Positions 20,799-33,197 of a stretch of DNA of 64,000 nucleotides are shown here, piece after piece. The notes beneath the pieces are model-generated. The model did no database searches, was not told the DNA's origin, and saw only the letters and a list, made by a program, of their open reading frames with translations. The stretch's first letter is position 1; every line of letters begins with the position of its first letter. Origin of the DNA: Poa pratensis. Its lineage: Eukaryota > Streptophyta > Magnoliopsida > Poales > Poaceae. Location of the stretch: positions 17,297,341 to 17,361,340 of the forward strand of contig CAMZMU010000080.1 in assembly GCA_947311845.1 (NCBI GenBank), given 5' to 3'. The translations under genes were made by a program, and so were the position numbers.

Positions 20799-22406
20799 TG
20801 ATACGTCCAAAACGTATCTACAATTTTGGATGTTCCATGCCTATTATATATTGATTACCACATGTTTATCTTACACTTTATATCATTTTTATGCATTTTC
20901 TGGGACTAACCTATTAACAAGATGCCACAGTGCCAGTTCCTGTCTTCTGCTGTCTTTTTGTTTCAGAAAATCTATTCTGGAAATATTCTCGGAATTGGAC
21001 GCCAATTTAACTAATTTATTTCTGGACCGAGATGGAGCAGCAGCTAGGAGGACGGAGCCGGGGGCCACACCAGGCATGCCGGCGGGCCCACGACGCGGCC
21101 CAGGGTGGGGCCGTGCACCTAGGCCGCCGCCCCACCTCGGCTGGCCACCGACGCCGCCCTTTCGCCTATAAATTGCATCTAATCGGGAAACCCTAGATAC
21201 CCGAGCAAAAATCCACGAAAAGTTTCGAGGCCGCCGTCGTCTTCAACCCTAGTTCGGGAGGGTTTCTACAGTTCTTCCTGGCACCTTGCCATAGGGGAAA
21301 TCATCACCGGAGGGCTCTACATCACCATGCCTGCCTCCGGAGTGATGCGTGAGTAGTTCTCCACGAGACTACGGGTCCATAGCAGTAGCTAGTTGGTAGT
21401 GTCTCCACCTTGTGCTATCATGTTTAGATCTTGTGAGCTGCCTAACATGATCAAGATCATCTTTATGTAATGCTACATGTTGTGTTTGCTGGGATCCGAT
21501 GAATTGTGATGTTATGATCAAGTTTGTTCATCTATCTATATTATGTTTTATCTATGTTCCTACATGCTCTCCGTTGTTAGTAGATGCTTTGGCCAAGTAG
21601 ATGCTAATGACTTCAAGAGAGGGTATTTATGCTAGATAGTGGGTTCATGCCTCTAGAAGCCTGGTCTTAATAGACAGAAACAACTAAGGCTGTAGATGTG
21701 CTATTGCCACTAGGGATAAAATAACCGATGCTTAACTTAAGGGTACTGCTATTAAGTCTAATGCGTTTGTTTACATTACACACTTTGCTTAATGCTATAA
21801 ACTGTTGCTTGCAACTTAATACTCATGGGAGACCCGGAAGCTGTCTTGTGAGTGGATTATGAGTCATAGATGTAGCTAGTAAGCGGTCTATGTATATTGT
21901 TGTAATGCCCAATAGATATAACAATGAACATGTGCTTGTCGTATATTGCATTGTCATGCGTTTGCAATTTGTCAATTGCCCAGCTGTAATTCGTTCACCC
22001 AACATGCATGTTTATTTGTCTTATGGAGAGACACCACTAGTGAACTGTGGACCCCGGTCCTTTATTCCACACTGATACAAACACCGTTTTCACCACGCTC
22101 TACGTTACTTCCTGCTGCTACATTTGTGTTCATCATCATATTCTACACCGTACGTTTAATCCTTTGTATTCAGCAAGCCGGGGAGATTGACAACCTTCCT
22201 GTTTCGTTGGGGCAAAGTACTTTGATTGTGTGTGTGCAGGTCCATGTCAGTGATCGGGTAACGGCGCCGCTGACACCTTTCTGAAGCTCTTCCAATTCCT
22301 ACTGGATCTGACAACCTTGGTTTTGTAATTAAGGGAAAACTTTGCTGCTGACTACATCATACCTTCCTCTTGGGGTTTCCCAGCAAACGTGCATTCCACG
22401 TCATCA
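20799..22406 (+). repeat. 5' LTR of gypsy-B
   Basis: The LTR runs from TGATACGTCCAAAACG to CACGTCATCA (TGAT...ATCA ends), about 1608 bp. The start matches the common Triticeae gypsy LTR type. A PBS, TGGCGCCGTTGCC, follows at 22419. Confidence 0.8.
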
Positions 22407-22418
22407 AGCAACTTTTTA

Positions 22419-22431
22419 TGGCGCCGTTGCC
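22419..22431 (+). other. Primer-binding site of gypsy-B
   Basis: TGGCGCCGTTGCC fits the 3' end of tRNA-Asp, the usual primer in Athila-related gypsy elements. Confidence 0.65.
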
Positions 22432-22599
22432 ATGGAATTGGAGGCTACAGCAAGGGGAGTTACACATCACCATTCTCTTTACTTTGTTTTTGTCTTGCTT
22501 ATTTTATTTTTATTTTATCGTGTTTGCTTTTATAATCGAAAAACACCAAAAAATAGTTCTAATTTAATTTCCTGTTTTGTTAGTATGTGTAGTTTTACT

Positions 22600-22866
22600 C
22601 CTTATGTCATGAATCCGGAAAATGAAGTCTTCACTTTCAAGCAGGGAAGTGAGGAAAGTTTCAAAGATGCTTGGGCTAGAATTTTGGAATCTTATGAAAA
22701 AACTGAACCTAGACTCACTTTGAGCCCTCTTCTGAGTAGTTTCTACTTTTGTTTAGTCCTTTGTTATAGATATGCTCTGGATACTATGGTAGGGGGAGAT
22801 TTCCTCCGTCATGATGGAGATCAAGCTTTTAATGCCATCAAGAAATTAATAGCATCTTCTTCCTAA
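22600..22866 (+). pseudogene. Gypsy-B gag fragment
   Basis: The reading MNPENEVFTFKQGSEESFKD and AWARILESYEKTEPRL resembles the gag capsid part of Athila-type gypsy elements, where a 'sEESFKDAWxRI' stretch is typical. It continues to RYALDTMVGGDFL and stops at 22864-22866. It is much shorter than a full gag, so the element is probably non-autonomous. Confidence 0.6.
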
Positions 22867-22911
22867 ACAAACAGCAAGATAGATTTAACTATTAAAGACA
22901 TTACTATCAGA

Positions 22912-23403
22912 TTGGAGATTTTGGAAAAGGATTTGTCTAGAATGAGAAAAGACCTAACTGAAACGCCTAAAACTATTCTGGATAAGATTTTGCCAAATTG
23001 GTGTCCTTCCTTTAAAATTGAAATTAATGGAATGAGTTTTGAAGCCTTATGTGAGACAGTTACAGAATTTTCATTGATGCCTAAGTCTATTTATGACTCT
23101 TTGGATTTGTGGGGACTTTCAAAATGTGGAATTCCATTGATACTTGCTGATAATTATATAAAAATTCCTTTGGGAATTGCAGATGCTATTTATACAATAT
23201 TTTCTGGAAAAGTCATTCCTATTGATTACTATGTTATTGAATGTGAAGGAGAAGGACAAATTATCCTAGGAAGAACATTCTTGAGGCTCGTGGGAGCAGT
23301 AATACACATGAGGGAAGGAATAGTAAGATTTAACTCTATAATAAAAAGTAGTCATACTTTCCCTACCAACACGAGTAAAGGTAATAAATCTAAAGGTAAA
23401 TGA
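22912..23403 (+). CDS. Gypsy-B protease-like ORF
   Basis: This open frame of 163 codons begins with a charged helix (MEILEKDLSRMRKDLTE). It then carries a retropepsin-like fold: LMPKSIYDSLDLWGL, PLILADNYIKIPLG, IPIDYYVIECEGEGQIILGR and TFLRLVGAVIHM. These match the strand-flap-ILGRxFL pattern of gypsy proteases. The usual catalytic D-S/T-G is not visible: its place reads ALCETVTEF, so the enzyme should be inactive. The frame ends in a Lys/Ser tail. Confidence 0.65.
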   Translation: MEILEKDLSRMRKDLTETPKTILDKILPNWCPSFKIEINGMSFEALCETVTEFSLMPKSIYDSLDLWGLSKCGIPLILADNYIKIPLGIADAIYTIFSGKVIPIDYYVIECEGEGQIILGRTFLRLVGAVIHMREGIVRFNSIIKSSHTFPTNTSKGNKSKGK

Positions 23404-24159
23404 TTTGGACTTGCCCATCTTGATAACACTTGATCTTTTCGCTACTGCGCCTAGCAGAAAGGCGTTAAAGAAAAACGCTTGTTGGGAGACAACCCAATTT
23501 TATTTCCTGTTATTTTTTGTTTTCTTGAGTCAAGGAGGTTGTTTACTTCTGTAACAACTCCTTTGTATCTTTTATTTTCGTTTTTGTTGTGCCAAGAAAA
23601 GCCTCTAATGCAAGAGGGTGGTAAAGTTTTATTTGCTGTCCAGAAACAAATTTCTGTACCTCACGGTAAAAATTCGTGAACAATCACGGATTACTATTTT
23701 AATCTATAAATTTGTGAGCAGAAGGCTGAACTTATTACCTATCTTTCGTTAGTTAACCGTTTTCTGATTTGAGCATCGGAAGTGCCTCGAAAAAATTCGT
23801 CTTTACGGACTGTTCTGGTTTTGACAGATTCTGTCTTTATTTTGCATTGTCTCTTTTGCATGTATAGATTCACGTTCTTCAGGGGGAGATCACGATCTTG
23901 CTTAGTAACAGTAGCTAATGTTTGAACTAAAGTATGCAATGTGTTTTTACAGAACCAAGTGAGTTTATGTTTTGATGCACTAACCCCTCTAATGAAGTTT
24001 GCGAGTTATCTTTTTGTGAAGGAAGTTTTCAAGTATTAGGAGAGGACGATGATATAAGAAGATCAAGAAGAGAGAAAAGCTTAAGCTTGGGGAGGCTCCC
24101 TTGGATCTCCCCAGCATATATCAAGAAGACTCAAGCATCTAAGCTTGGGGATGCCCAAG
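23404..24159 (+). mobile_element. Gypsy-B 3' internal region, non-coding
   Basis: It contains the family-typical 'gaaaggcgttaaagaaaaacgcttgttgggagacaaccca' type sequence (about 23457-23500) and 'aagcttggggaggctccc' / 'agcttggggatgcccaag' near 24085-24158, which usually precede the 3' LTR. The 3' LTR itself is not in the window because copia-C interrupts here. No RT, RNase H or integrase was seen. Confidence 0.6.
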
Positions 24160-24725
24160 TGAAAGGATCGTATGACACCTAGAGGGGGGGGGGTGAATAG
24201 ATGCTACTTCAAATTTTAGTACCTTTTCAAATTAGGCTTGACACAAAAGGTAAATTCTCTAGATATGTCACTACGGTGAATTTACCTATATGACAAGCTA
24301 GCAACTAAGCAAGGTACACGAAATAAATGCTATAACAAGGATAGAGGTAACCGAAGTGAAAGCACGTGGAGACACAGATGTATTCCCGAGTTCCTCCTTT
24401 TTAGGTGAGTACGTCTCGTTGGAGAGGTGTGAGCTACCACAAAGGTCAAACTCAACAGCCAAAAAGGCTTCACCCTCTTCTCCGATGAACCGCACCACAA
24501 AGGTTTGGTTAACCTTCAACTATCGGAAACCTTCAAGGCGGAGTCCGGAGCCTTTACAACAACAATCTGGGGCACAACCCACAATTGGATTGGGGGCTCC
24601 CGAACGGCTACAATCTGTCACAAGGACAACAAGTGAGTACAACAAGAAGCTAGGTTTTCCCAATGGAAACCCTAGCAAAGGGGCCCTCAAGTGAATGAGG
24701 GGGAAATGTAAATCGGCTTGGTGAA
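24160..24725 (-). repeat. 3' LTR of copia-C, distal part
   Basis: On the plus strand it begins TGAAAGGATCGTATGACACCTAG. Its other end at 39613-39619 is CTCTTTCA, giving TGAAAG...CTTTCA inverted ends. It is interrupted at 24726 by gypsy-D. The two parts together are about 1282 bp. Confidence 0.75.
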
Positions 24726-26111
24726 TGTCGTCGTGTGGAACAACAGATGCCAAGGGGTAGGCTTAAGTTTGGGGCCGATGGACGCTAGACGATTCGGGGA
24801 GGGATAGCGCGTTGAGGAACGCACACGGAAGACAAAACTATGAACACGAGGATTTACCCTGCTTCGGGGCTCTCGTGAGAGATAACACCACCTACTACAG
24901 CATCTAGCCTTTTTGGTGTATTTTTCCCTTTGTATAAGATCTGTACAAAGGCTCCTTGAGCTGTATGTCTAAGCCTGTGCTGTGCAGCACTAAGCTTTTA
25001 TGGTAAAGGGAGCTAACAGAGAGAGCGGGGGGGAAAATGAGCCCAGGGGGGCCGCTGTGAGCGTTCCCCCTTGTGCTCCTTATATAGGGAGCCCAGGGGA
25101 CAAAGGGTGGCCCGCAGAACACTGTACACGCACTGCAGCTGAGTTGACTGATGGGGTCTTGTCAGCACTGCGCATGCGTCATGCAGGTACTATCCTCTGC
25201 GCTGTAGCCACGCTAAGCCACGTCCAGGATGGGCATGGCTGGTCCTGTCTTCGTCCTTGTCCTTGTCTTCTAGCGCCTGTCTTCTGGATCTTCTAGCCAC
25301 CATCCTATCTTCTCCTGGGGGTAGATGGCATCTGGTAGCTGGAGACGAGGCCGATGTCGGGAGCTTGATGTCGAGGTAGAGGGTGAGACGAGGCAGCAAT
25401 CGTAGAACCGATGCCGCCCAAGCGTTACTCGGTAACCTGCATGCTGGTGATGAGGCGACCTGGCGATCTTGGTCGAACGAGCAACGACCGTAGCGACGTA
25501 GCAATTGCTACCCGGTCCAGGTACGTCGGTGGGCAACTGTCGCTGAGTGAAGGAAGCGCCGGGCGTATCTCGGTCGAGTGGCCACACTGGCCCGTATAGC
25601 TGGCGCGGAACGTGGCCCGAGATACTGGGATCTCGGCCCGTCCGAGTTGAAGTACAGCCGGCCTGGCCCGCGACTGGAGCTGGAGCGATGGTGGTGGCCC
25701 GGGATCAGGAGAGGTCGGCCCCAACCGAGGTAAATAAACCTCGGCCCGATCCGAGGTGCGGTAAATGTCGGCCTGCCCGGGGTGAAGGAGATCCCGGCCA
25801 CGGCCCGTCCGAGGTATGGTAGAAGTCGGCCCGTCCGGGGTAGAGGATAACCCGGCCTGCCCGAGACGAGGAGACCTCGGTCCGTCCGGGTCGCGTGCCG
25901 GAGCCGATGGCCCACCGAGGCGAGGAGGACTCAGCCCGCCCGGGTTTGGAGTGAGGCCGGCATAGGGCTACGTCGGTCTGGGCCAAGCGTATGTCGGCCC
26001 AGGACGCTTTTTTCGGTCTTCTCTTTTATTTCCTTTTATCTTTTTGCTGTCTCTTCTATAAACTCAACAAAAACCATTAACTCTGGGGTACCCGGGGTTA
26101 CATCCCCGACA
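24726..26111 (-). repeat. 3' LTR of gypsy-D
   Basis: It starts TGTCGTCGTGTGGAAC and ends ATCCCCGACA on the plus strand, matching 37543-38903 apart from substitutions and small indels. The minus-strand polypurine tract ('agccccggggactag') adjoins it at 26112. A minus-strand TATA-like box, CTATATAAGG, lies near 25080-25088. Confidence 0.85.
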
Positions 26112-27235
26112 CTAGTCCCCGGGGCTGTGGGGGACTCGCAGAGTCGCGCACAGACTTTCAAAAACAAATAGCCATATTTAAAATGGCACATGAACAACAC
26201 ACAGCCTGCATGGGCGTCATCTCTTTTTATATTACCAACACGAGTATGCCGACATATAGCCTGCATGGGCATTATCATATGTCGTTTTTTAGCCCTCTTG
26301 GGCGCTTACCAAGTCGGATGTCTCCAGCATGAGCTGGACTGACATATAGCCTGCTTGGGCATCCCCATATGTCGGTTTTTAGCCATCTTGGGCGTTACCG
26401 AAGTCATATGTCCACAGCATGAGCTGGATTAACATACTGCCCGCATGGGCACTGTCATATACTGATGTCTTTGCCGACATTGGCAAGTTTGACATATTGC
26501 CTGCATGGGCACTGTCATATACTGATGTCTTTGCCGACATTGGCAAGTTTGACATATTGCCTGCATGGGCACTATCATATGTCGGTTTTCAGCCACACTG
26601 GGCGTTTACCGAAGTCGCATGTCACCAGCATGAGCTGGACCGACATAAAGCCTGCATGGGCATCCTCATATGTCGGTTTTTAGCCACTCTGGGCGTTTAC
26701 CGAAGTCGTATGTCAACAGCATGAGCTGAACCGACATATAGCCTGCATGGGCACTGTCATATGTCAGTTTTTAGCCACACTGGACGTTTACCGAAGTCGC
26801 ATGTCACCAGCATGAGCTGGACCGACATAAAGCCTGCATGGGCATCCTCATATGTCGTTTTTTAGCCACTCTGGGCGTTTACCGAAGTCGTATGTCAACA
26901 GCATGAGCTGAACCAACATATAGCCTGCTTGGGCTAAATCTGACATTTTGCCTTCATGGGCACTTGTCAAATGACGAGTTGAGACATTTCTCAACACGTA
27001 ACACTCAGAGAGATCAGATACCTTTTGACTCATTGTGCCGAGATAATGACGCTATGATACTCTGGTAAGCTCGGATAATTGAAGAACCATGATAATTGGT
27101 TAAGTCGGTAAAGACAACAATTATGAGATACTTGATGATACGAGATAAATGCCATGATATTTGGCAAACTGAAAGAACCGATGATTTGGCAACACTGATG
27201 ATACTCTGACACTTTGGCAAGCCGTAATGAGCGGC
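26112..27235 (-). mobile_element. Gypsy-D internal region, repeat-rich, no coding
   Basis: About 26200-26950 is made of 90-91-bp tandem units, each with 'agcatgagctg', 'gacatatagcctgcatgggc' and 'catatgtcgg' (agcatgagctg starts near 26326, 26416, 26627, 26718, 26809 and 26900). A 60-bp unit is also duplicated (about 26431-26490 and 26491-26550). No gag or pol was seen. The internal region continues after gypsy-E at 36864-37542. Confidence 0.7.
27231..27235 (+). repeat. Gypsy-E target-site duplication, left
   Basis: GCGGC is repeated at 36859-36863, immediately outside the two LTRs. Confidence 0.85.
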
Positions 27236-30200
27236 TGTGGCGCCCCGACCCGACTGCTATACAGTGATGCTGAGTGTCACCGGTTAGGCGATACAACCGG
27301 AGGTTACGGGTTTACCAATCCCCGGCCAGAACCTCTGGCAGGCGTTGCTGGGCACACCTCTCCCAGACAACACAACACCCCGATTGATGCCATCACACAG
27401 GCTCAACTATCAATGCATAATAGTAAGATCAAGACTGGTGGAACAACTGGCACATCACAGACTCTACGACACAAAAATATTATAAGCAACTCTTATAATA
27501 GAGAAAGATAGCAAAAGTTACAAACAGGGGTCACCGACCCAACAATACATCAAGCGGAAGCGAAGGGCGTTGTTCTAAACAACAAGAACCAAATATGGCC
27601 TAAGAGGCCTACAGATAAACATCCAGCGCCAGCTGTTCCGGGATGTCCCAAGCTGCCACCTGGGAACCCCAGACTACTCGTCGACGTCCACAAAGAACCC
27701 ACCTTCGAAGTCGGTGAAGTCCTCTCCTGAAAACAAGCAAACGACGTTGAGTTCGACGAACTCGCAAGATTAAGAGCTAATATATGCTCGATGATTGGCT
27801 TTCAAAGGTTTTATGGCTGTTTTGCATAAAGCTGATTTTATTTATAAAACACAACTCCATGGCATCGACTATTCAGAGTATTTTCAAAGAGGGGTAAGAA
27901 GTAACTCTTTTTCTTTTGAGATCACTTTCTCAACATCACCACCATCGACCACGGTACCTGTTCATCAAAGGCACCTCCCCGAATCACCCTCGAGGAAGCT
28001 CACCTTGCATTCGTGAGTGGTACCTCTAGTACCCAGTTTTTTAATCATTCCGTTAAAGTTATTCTATGATCATCGTCCATTCCCAAGTCGTCCATAACCG
28101 CGGACACGGCTTTTCGAAAAGATTTATCCCTGCAGGGGTGTACAATGTGAAAGTCGCCAGGTTCCACGAGGGACCTCCCAGCTCCTTATCCATGCGTACC
28201 GCCAGACTCATTGCCTACGCTTAGCTCTCTTCCGGGGAAAGCCGGCTGAGTGTGAAACGGCTACAACCTTTACCTTGTTAAGGACTAACCCAGGATCATC
28301 AGTGAGGACGAGACAGGTTCAGTGCTCCCAGCACCCTGTCCCGTGGCCACTCATTTCCTAAACACCACTGTCCTCATCTCAGTCTTGGCCTCCGTCTTCA
28401 CGCACACGCAAATGGAAGCCCGAACTAGAGGACCCTGGCTAGTCCCGCTCAAGTTAGTCGGTCGACGAGGGCTCCATATACCCCACGCATGGTTGCACGC
28501 TCAACTTGGTTCAAGAGGTACAGAACTCGCACCTAGGTGGTGAGAACGAGACAACCCACCACATCCCATGTGGCCTCTCATCCCCACCTTCTTAGCATTT
28601 TATTATCCATCACCACAATTTCTCCACCATCATCTGAACACTTCAATAACCTGTTTCCAACATGAAGTATCCATCGGACGGCTAAGCATTTAACTAAGCA
28701 TGGCTAAGCATCAACATTGCATAGTTAAGTATTTCAGGCCAACAATACAAACCTATGGATAATAGGAGAGGGAACAGGTAATTGGCATCGGAATCTTAAT
28801 GCAACTATAGGATACTCTAATCCCGGCAAAAGACATTTAGAACCGCATGCAATATTATAGTGGAGAAAATAATTGCGGAAAATAGGATAAGATATGCTCA
28901 GAGGGGGGATTACGCTTGCCTTGTTCGGGATACGGGTAGTAATACGGATCCTCGGAGTATTGTGGAGTAACCCCGTTGGCTTGATCTATCGAAACACGAA
29001 CAACGGAAGAACAATCAATCACCACACATGCTCACAATGCTATGCACAAACACATGATGGCATGTCATGTTTATGCAAAGGTGGCATCATTTAGTTTATC
29101 TAGCAAGATTAAATGGAGAGCCAAATAATTAGTGCAATTATTTGGAAGCAACCCCATATTTAGCTTAATGACCACATTGTTCATCCATTGTCACATTACC
29201 AAGAAGTGGCTCAAATATGCATGAACATGGCATGATTAGATATGTTTTGTTCTCCCGATCATTTTGGTACCTCATTTGTAATTTTCCGAGTACCGATGAG
29301 TAAATAGTGAATTAAATAATTATTTGAATTTAATTCCTTTTCACCGATTATCGATTGACATCACGGAGAAAAGTTGTTGTCATGATGTGATCTTAGCATG
29401 GTGAGATAGCATTGGAGTTGTTGATCACTTTGATATTTTGTACACCAAAATCAGATGAACCAAACAATAGTTATTGCATTTATAAAACAAAAGAAAAGGA
29501 AAACTGAAAAAAAAACTGTGTAGCCGGCCCACAGCCCGGTTGGGCCGGTTTACAGGCCGGCCAAGGTCCAGAGAGGCCCGGCCTCCCGCCCGGTTTGGGC
29601 CGGCCCAGTAGCCGGGTAGTGGCCCGAGAAGGCCGGTTCGCAGCCCGGCCAAGCCGTCTCCACGGCCGGGCGTGCACAGAGGAACGGCGACGACTGCGGC
29701 GACTGAACTACGGTGCGACGGCGAGCTAGAGCGAGAGAAGGAGAGTGGAGGGCACTGGGGCCTGGAGAGGAGCGGCAGCTCACCCTGAGAGCGTAGGCGT
29801 GCTTGGGGAGGCCGGAGCTGGGCCACAACGGCGGCGCGAAGCTCGGCGGAGCAGTGTCGGGGACGGAGACGAAGTTGAACGGCGCGGTCGATTCCCGGAG
29901 CTACACGGCGTCCTAGCTCGATTCCGGCGGCGAGGAAGGAGAAGACGGCGCTGCGGAGCTCGTGGCGGTCCTGGCTTGGCCTGGGGCTGCTTCAATCGAC
30001 GGCGGCGAAGACGGCCATGGCGCGGCGGAGTAGCTGACGGCAACGTCGATTTCGGCCAGCCCGGCTCGATTCCTTTGATGGAGAGGAAGGAGACAGCGCG
30101 GTGGAGCTGGTGGTGGTCTCGGCTCGTCTCGGGGAGGCCCGCAGCGGTGGCGATGTGCGTCGGCGAAGGTGGCAGCTTCGAGCTCGTTGGGGAGAGCAGA

Positions 30201-30891
30201 GAGAGAGGAAGGAGGAAAAAAACGGGGGAGTGGTTGAGCATGTCCGCGTCGTGCGCATGCTCTCCTTGCAGGCAGAGGAGAGGAGAGCAGGGGGGCCGGT
30301 GCGAGTGCCACGGCGGCAATGGCGCCAGTACAGCACAGAGAGAGGAGAGAGACGACGGCAAAGTTTCAGAAAACCCCCTGGAAAACTGGTTGCAAACACG
30401 GATAGGTCCTTGTCTATTTTAATTTTAAAACCCGCAGCACCTTTTACAAATTAATTCAGGCACTTAAGCATCTCCAAAATTTTTGAAAATATTTGGGGAG
30501 GCTCCCCATATCAATAAGAAGCTCCCCTAATTTTCCAAGATTATTTGAAATTCATTTGGTAGGAAGATAAAATAGGAATTGCCCACAGGCAATTTGAGAT
30601 TCTCTTCACTTATTTTATTTTCCAAATCAAAATAGTTTTGTCAAAATTAAATTTGGAACTTTTGGAACTTCCTTGACAAATATAAAACTCCAACAAATTT
30701 TATTTGTCACCAAAACTTGTCAAACTCACTCCGGGTAAGTTTTGGCATTTCAAGCCATGTGTTTTTAAAATGGTGCCAAACCAAGTGTTTTATTTGTTCC
30801 GCGATTTAATATGGATGCTATGATGCAATGCAACACAAAAGTGGAAAATTTTAGCACCCATTTTCAGGTTTACTAATTTTGGGCTGTTACA
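27236..30891 (-). repeat. 3' LTR of gypsy-E (3656 bp)
   Basis: The LTR runs from TGTGGCGCCCCGACC to GGGCTGTTACA. It is almost identical to 33198-36858; by eye I find about three substitutions and three indels. It holds a GC-rich segment (29520-30360) with many GGCCGG repeats and long overlapping open frames on both strands, which I take as composition effects. The minus-strand polypurine tract (aaggagggtagagt) adjoins at 30892. Confidence 0.9.
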
Positions 30892-33197
30892 ACTCTACCC
30901 TCCTTACAGGAATCTCGTCCCGAGATTCTAAGAGTATGAAAGAGGGAAGCAGGTTACAACGGTACTACACGATCTTCTCGCTTCAGGTGGCTTCTTTCTT
31001 GAAGAGGTTGATTACGGGCATCATGAAGATCTTCATCGGCTTCACTTCGAGGTCACTATAAAGTACACCATAGGAAAGGAAGGAAACCTCACCGGAAGGA
31101 TGGATCTTGGTGAAGATACCACGATCAAGTACCTCCTAGTAGAATCTTAGAATGAGACTTCAAGCATCCCGTGACTTGACAGTTAGGAGACACATGCTTT
31201 TGACGGGAGATTGATAAGGAGTTTCCAGTTGGTAGACAACTGTTTTCTCAGAGACTCAGAATATGAACTTTGCACAAGGCCTTGAATTTCTGAGGGAGAG
31301 TGTTGAAACAAGATTCCAACAGATGAGGAGGCAACTTTTACCAAACAGCTTGAGTAGAACTTTCCTCACGGAGGAGCATTTCAGATCACATGAGAAGGAT
31401 CGGAAAGCTAGATCGAGAGAACTTCAAAAACTCCGCAACGTTAGTATTGGGAACACTTTTTGATTTTCTAGACATCGGGACAAACTTCTTGAGGATCACC
31501 AACTATCGTTTCTGATTGAGAGTCAAACCTGGGAAGTGTAGAGATACTTCAGACTCAGCACCGGTAGGAATAGGAAGCGTTGCAATGCATACCACGGATT
31601 ATAATTGCTAGGACCCCAAGAGTTGGACTACAAAATCTAACTCCAAAGGAGGAACGAGATGGCGGAACTCGAGTATTAACAGCTTGTCAGGAGACAGCTG
31701 CCCTAATTGGATACCGTGCAGCGAGACACGATTGAGTTCTTGATGGGAAACACCATAGAAGACAAAGAAGTTCTCAGACTTCCTCTCTTTCTTGAACGAT
31801 TCAATTAGTGGCTTGGATGCATAGATGGAATTCTCAAGGAATGGAGGTAACAACGTACTGTTCCAAGAATATCTTGCACATGCATGATCGAGTTGAGATG
31901 ATTCGGAGGGAACCAGACAATTCACTCAGATCCACGGCGACATCTTTCAGCAATTGCACGTGAACCAGGGAAAGTCACTTCTAACTCCAGAACATTGCCT
32001 TGTGACGACACAAGGTTATTTCTAACAAGTTTCCAATGCTACGCCCACTATCCAATATAAATCCCCTCAACCAGGAGAGGATAAGAAGGTAGTTGATGGG
32101 CTCAGCAACCAACTTATCCTTCTCGAGTAACAAGTCACTCGGAGCACGGAGAGTAGCAAAGGGTATGAGCATCACTTCATCAAGAGGATCATGATACTTA
32201 GCACGACCCCGTGGTATGAAAGAGTGTGACACTCCAAGGTAGAACAGAACAAAAGCTAAACAAGGCCCTCATTCTGCTGATTACAATACCTTGACTGGTC
32301 CGAGAAGTGGACAAGATAATGGAGTTTGTTTCTCCTAACAAGGCGAAGTGGAAGATCTTAACGGATCAAGAGGGTGACTTGCATCGGAACACACCAATGC
32401 ACGGTGAGAACATGACGGTTAAACGGAAGACACGGGTCAGAAAAAGATCAAGAGTAACAACATGCTCCGGAAGAAATCCCAGGATGTTGAAGACGCACCG
32501 GTTATTACTCAATTGTGATAACCATGCCCCAAAAAGGAGAGACGCGGAAGAGTCAAAAACATAGTTGGGAGAGTTGCTAAGAGAATCTTGTCGTAACCCC
32601 GATGGTTCCAAAACAGAACCTAGCACAAGGCTAAGGGAGAAAATGAAGTTACATAGCCAGCTGAGGTGTGGTAGATCCATATTCGACAATTTACCACACA
32701 GACCACGGAAAAGACTTGGGTTGAAGATCAGCATCATGCGCCAAGAATCCTAAATGGCATATGGATCACATGGGTAACAACCCACACAATTCAACATACC
32801 GGACTCACAGCACAATCCGGGACCTTCTGTTCAAGTCCTTGGGATAGCACCCGGAGAAAGGAACAAAGACTAGCCTCGGCACGGATAACAAGGTTCGCAA
32901 ACTTCTCAGGTGATATCGGATTGTAGCGCGGCGGGAGCAACTGGGCACATAACACTAAAGGTAAAACCAACCCCGCGATTCCTAATCATTTTGAATCAAG
33001 AGGTGAGAAGTAAAAACTTTAACTCAAATCGAGGTAAGATTGCTCCGAGATTAGAAAGTAATCAGGTAAGGAGTAAAAAGAATCCTAAGATGATTTTCAC
33101 AACTCATTTTTAGGTTAAAAATAATTTTCACAAACACTAGACTCAACGTCGACCAGTAGAAGGGTTTCCTACAGGCAGTACTGCTCTGATACCAACT
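30892..33197 (-). mobile_element. Gypsy-E internal region, about 2.3 kb, no recognisable gag-pol
   Basis: It is bounded by a polypurine tract at 30892-30905 and a PBS at 33183-33194, both in minus orientation. Open frames up to 123 codons occur (for example minus 32366-32737), but none shows a CCHC, protease, RT, RNase H or integrase motif. The layout of long LTRs and a short non-coding inside is LARD-like. Its LTR start and PPT (GGAGGGTAGA before TGTAACA) suggest a chromovirus such as Tekay/Del as the helper lineage; this is inference. Confidence 0.65.
33183..33194 (-). other. Primer-binding site of gypsy-E
   Basis: The minus strand reads TGGTATCAGAGC (initiator Met-tRNA type) three bases from the right-hand LTR, which fixes the element's orientation as minus. 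Confidence 0.8.

Noticed and set aside
26190..26950. Regular repeats as a CRISPR array
   Set aside because: The units are adjacent 91-bp tandem repeats without unique spacers, in plant retrotransposon DNA.
29745..30422. A long plus-strand frame of 225 codons, and overlapping minus-strand frames, in the GC-rich part of the gypsy-E LTR as a host gene
   Set aside because: Open frames occur in nearly all six frames of this GC-rich block, the composition is low in complexity, and the block lies inside an LTR with an identical copy at 35706-36422. No domain is recognisable.
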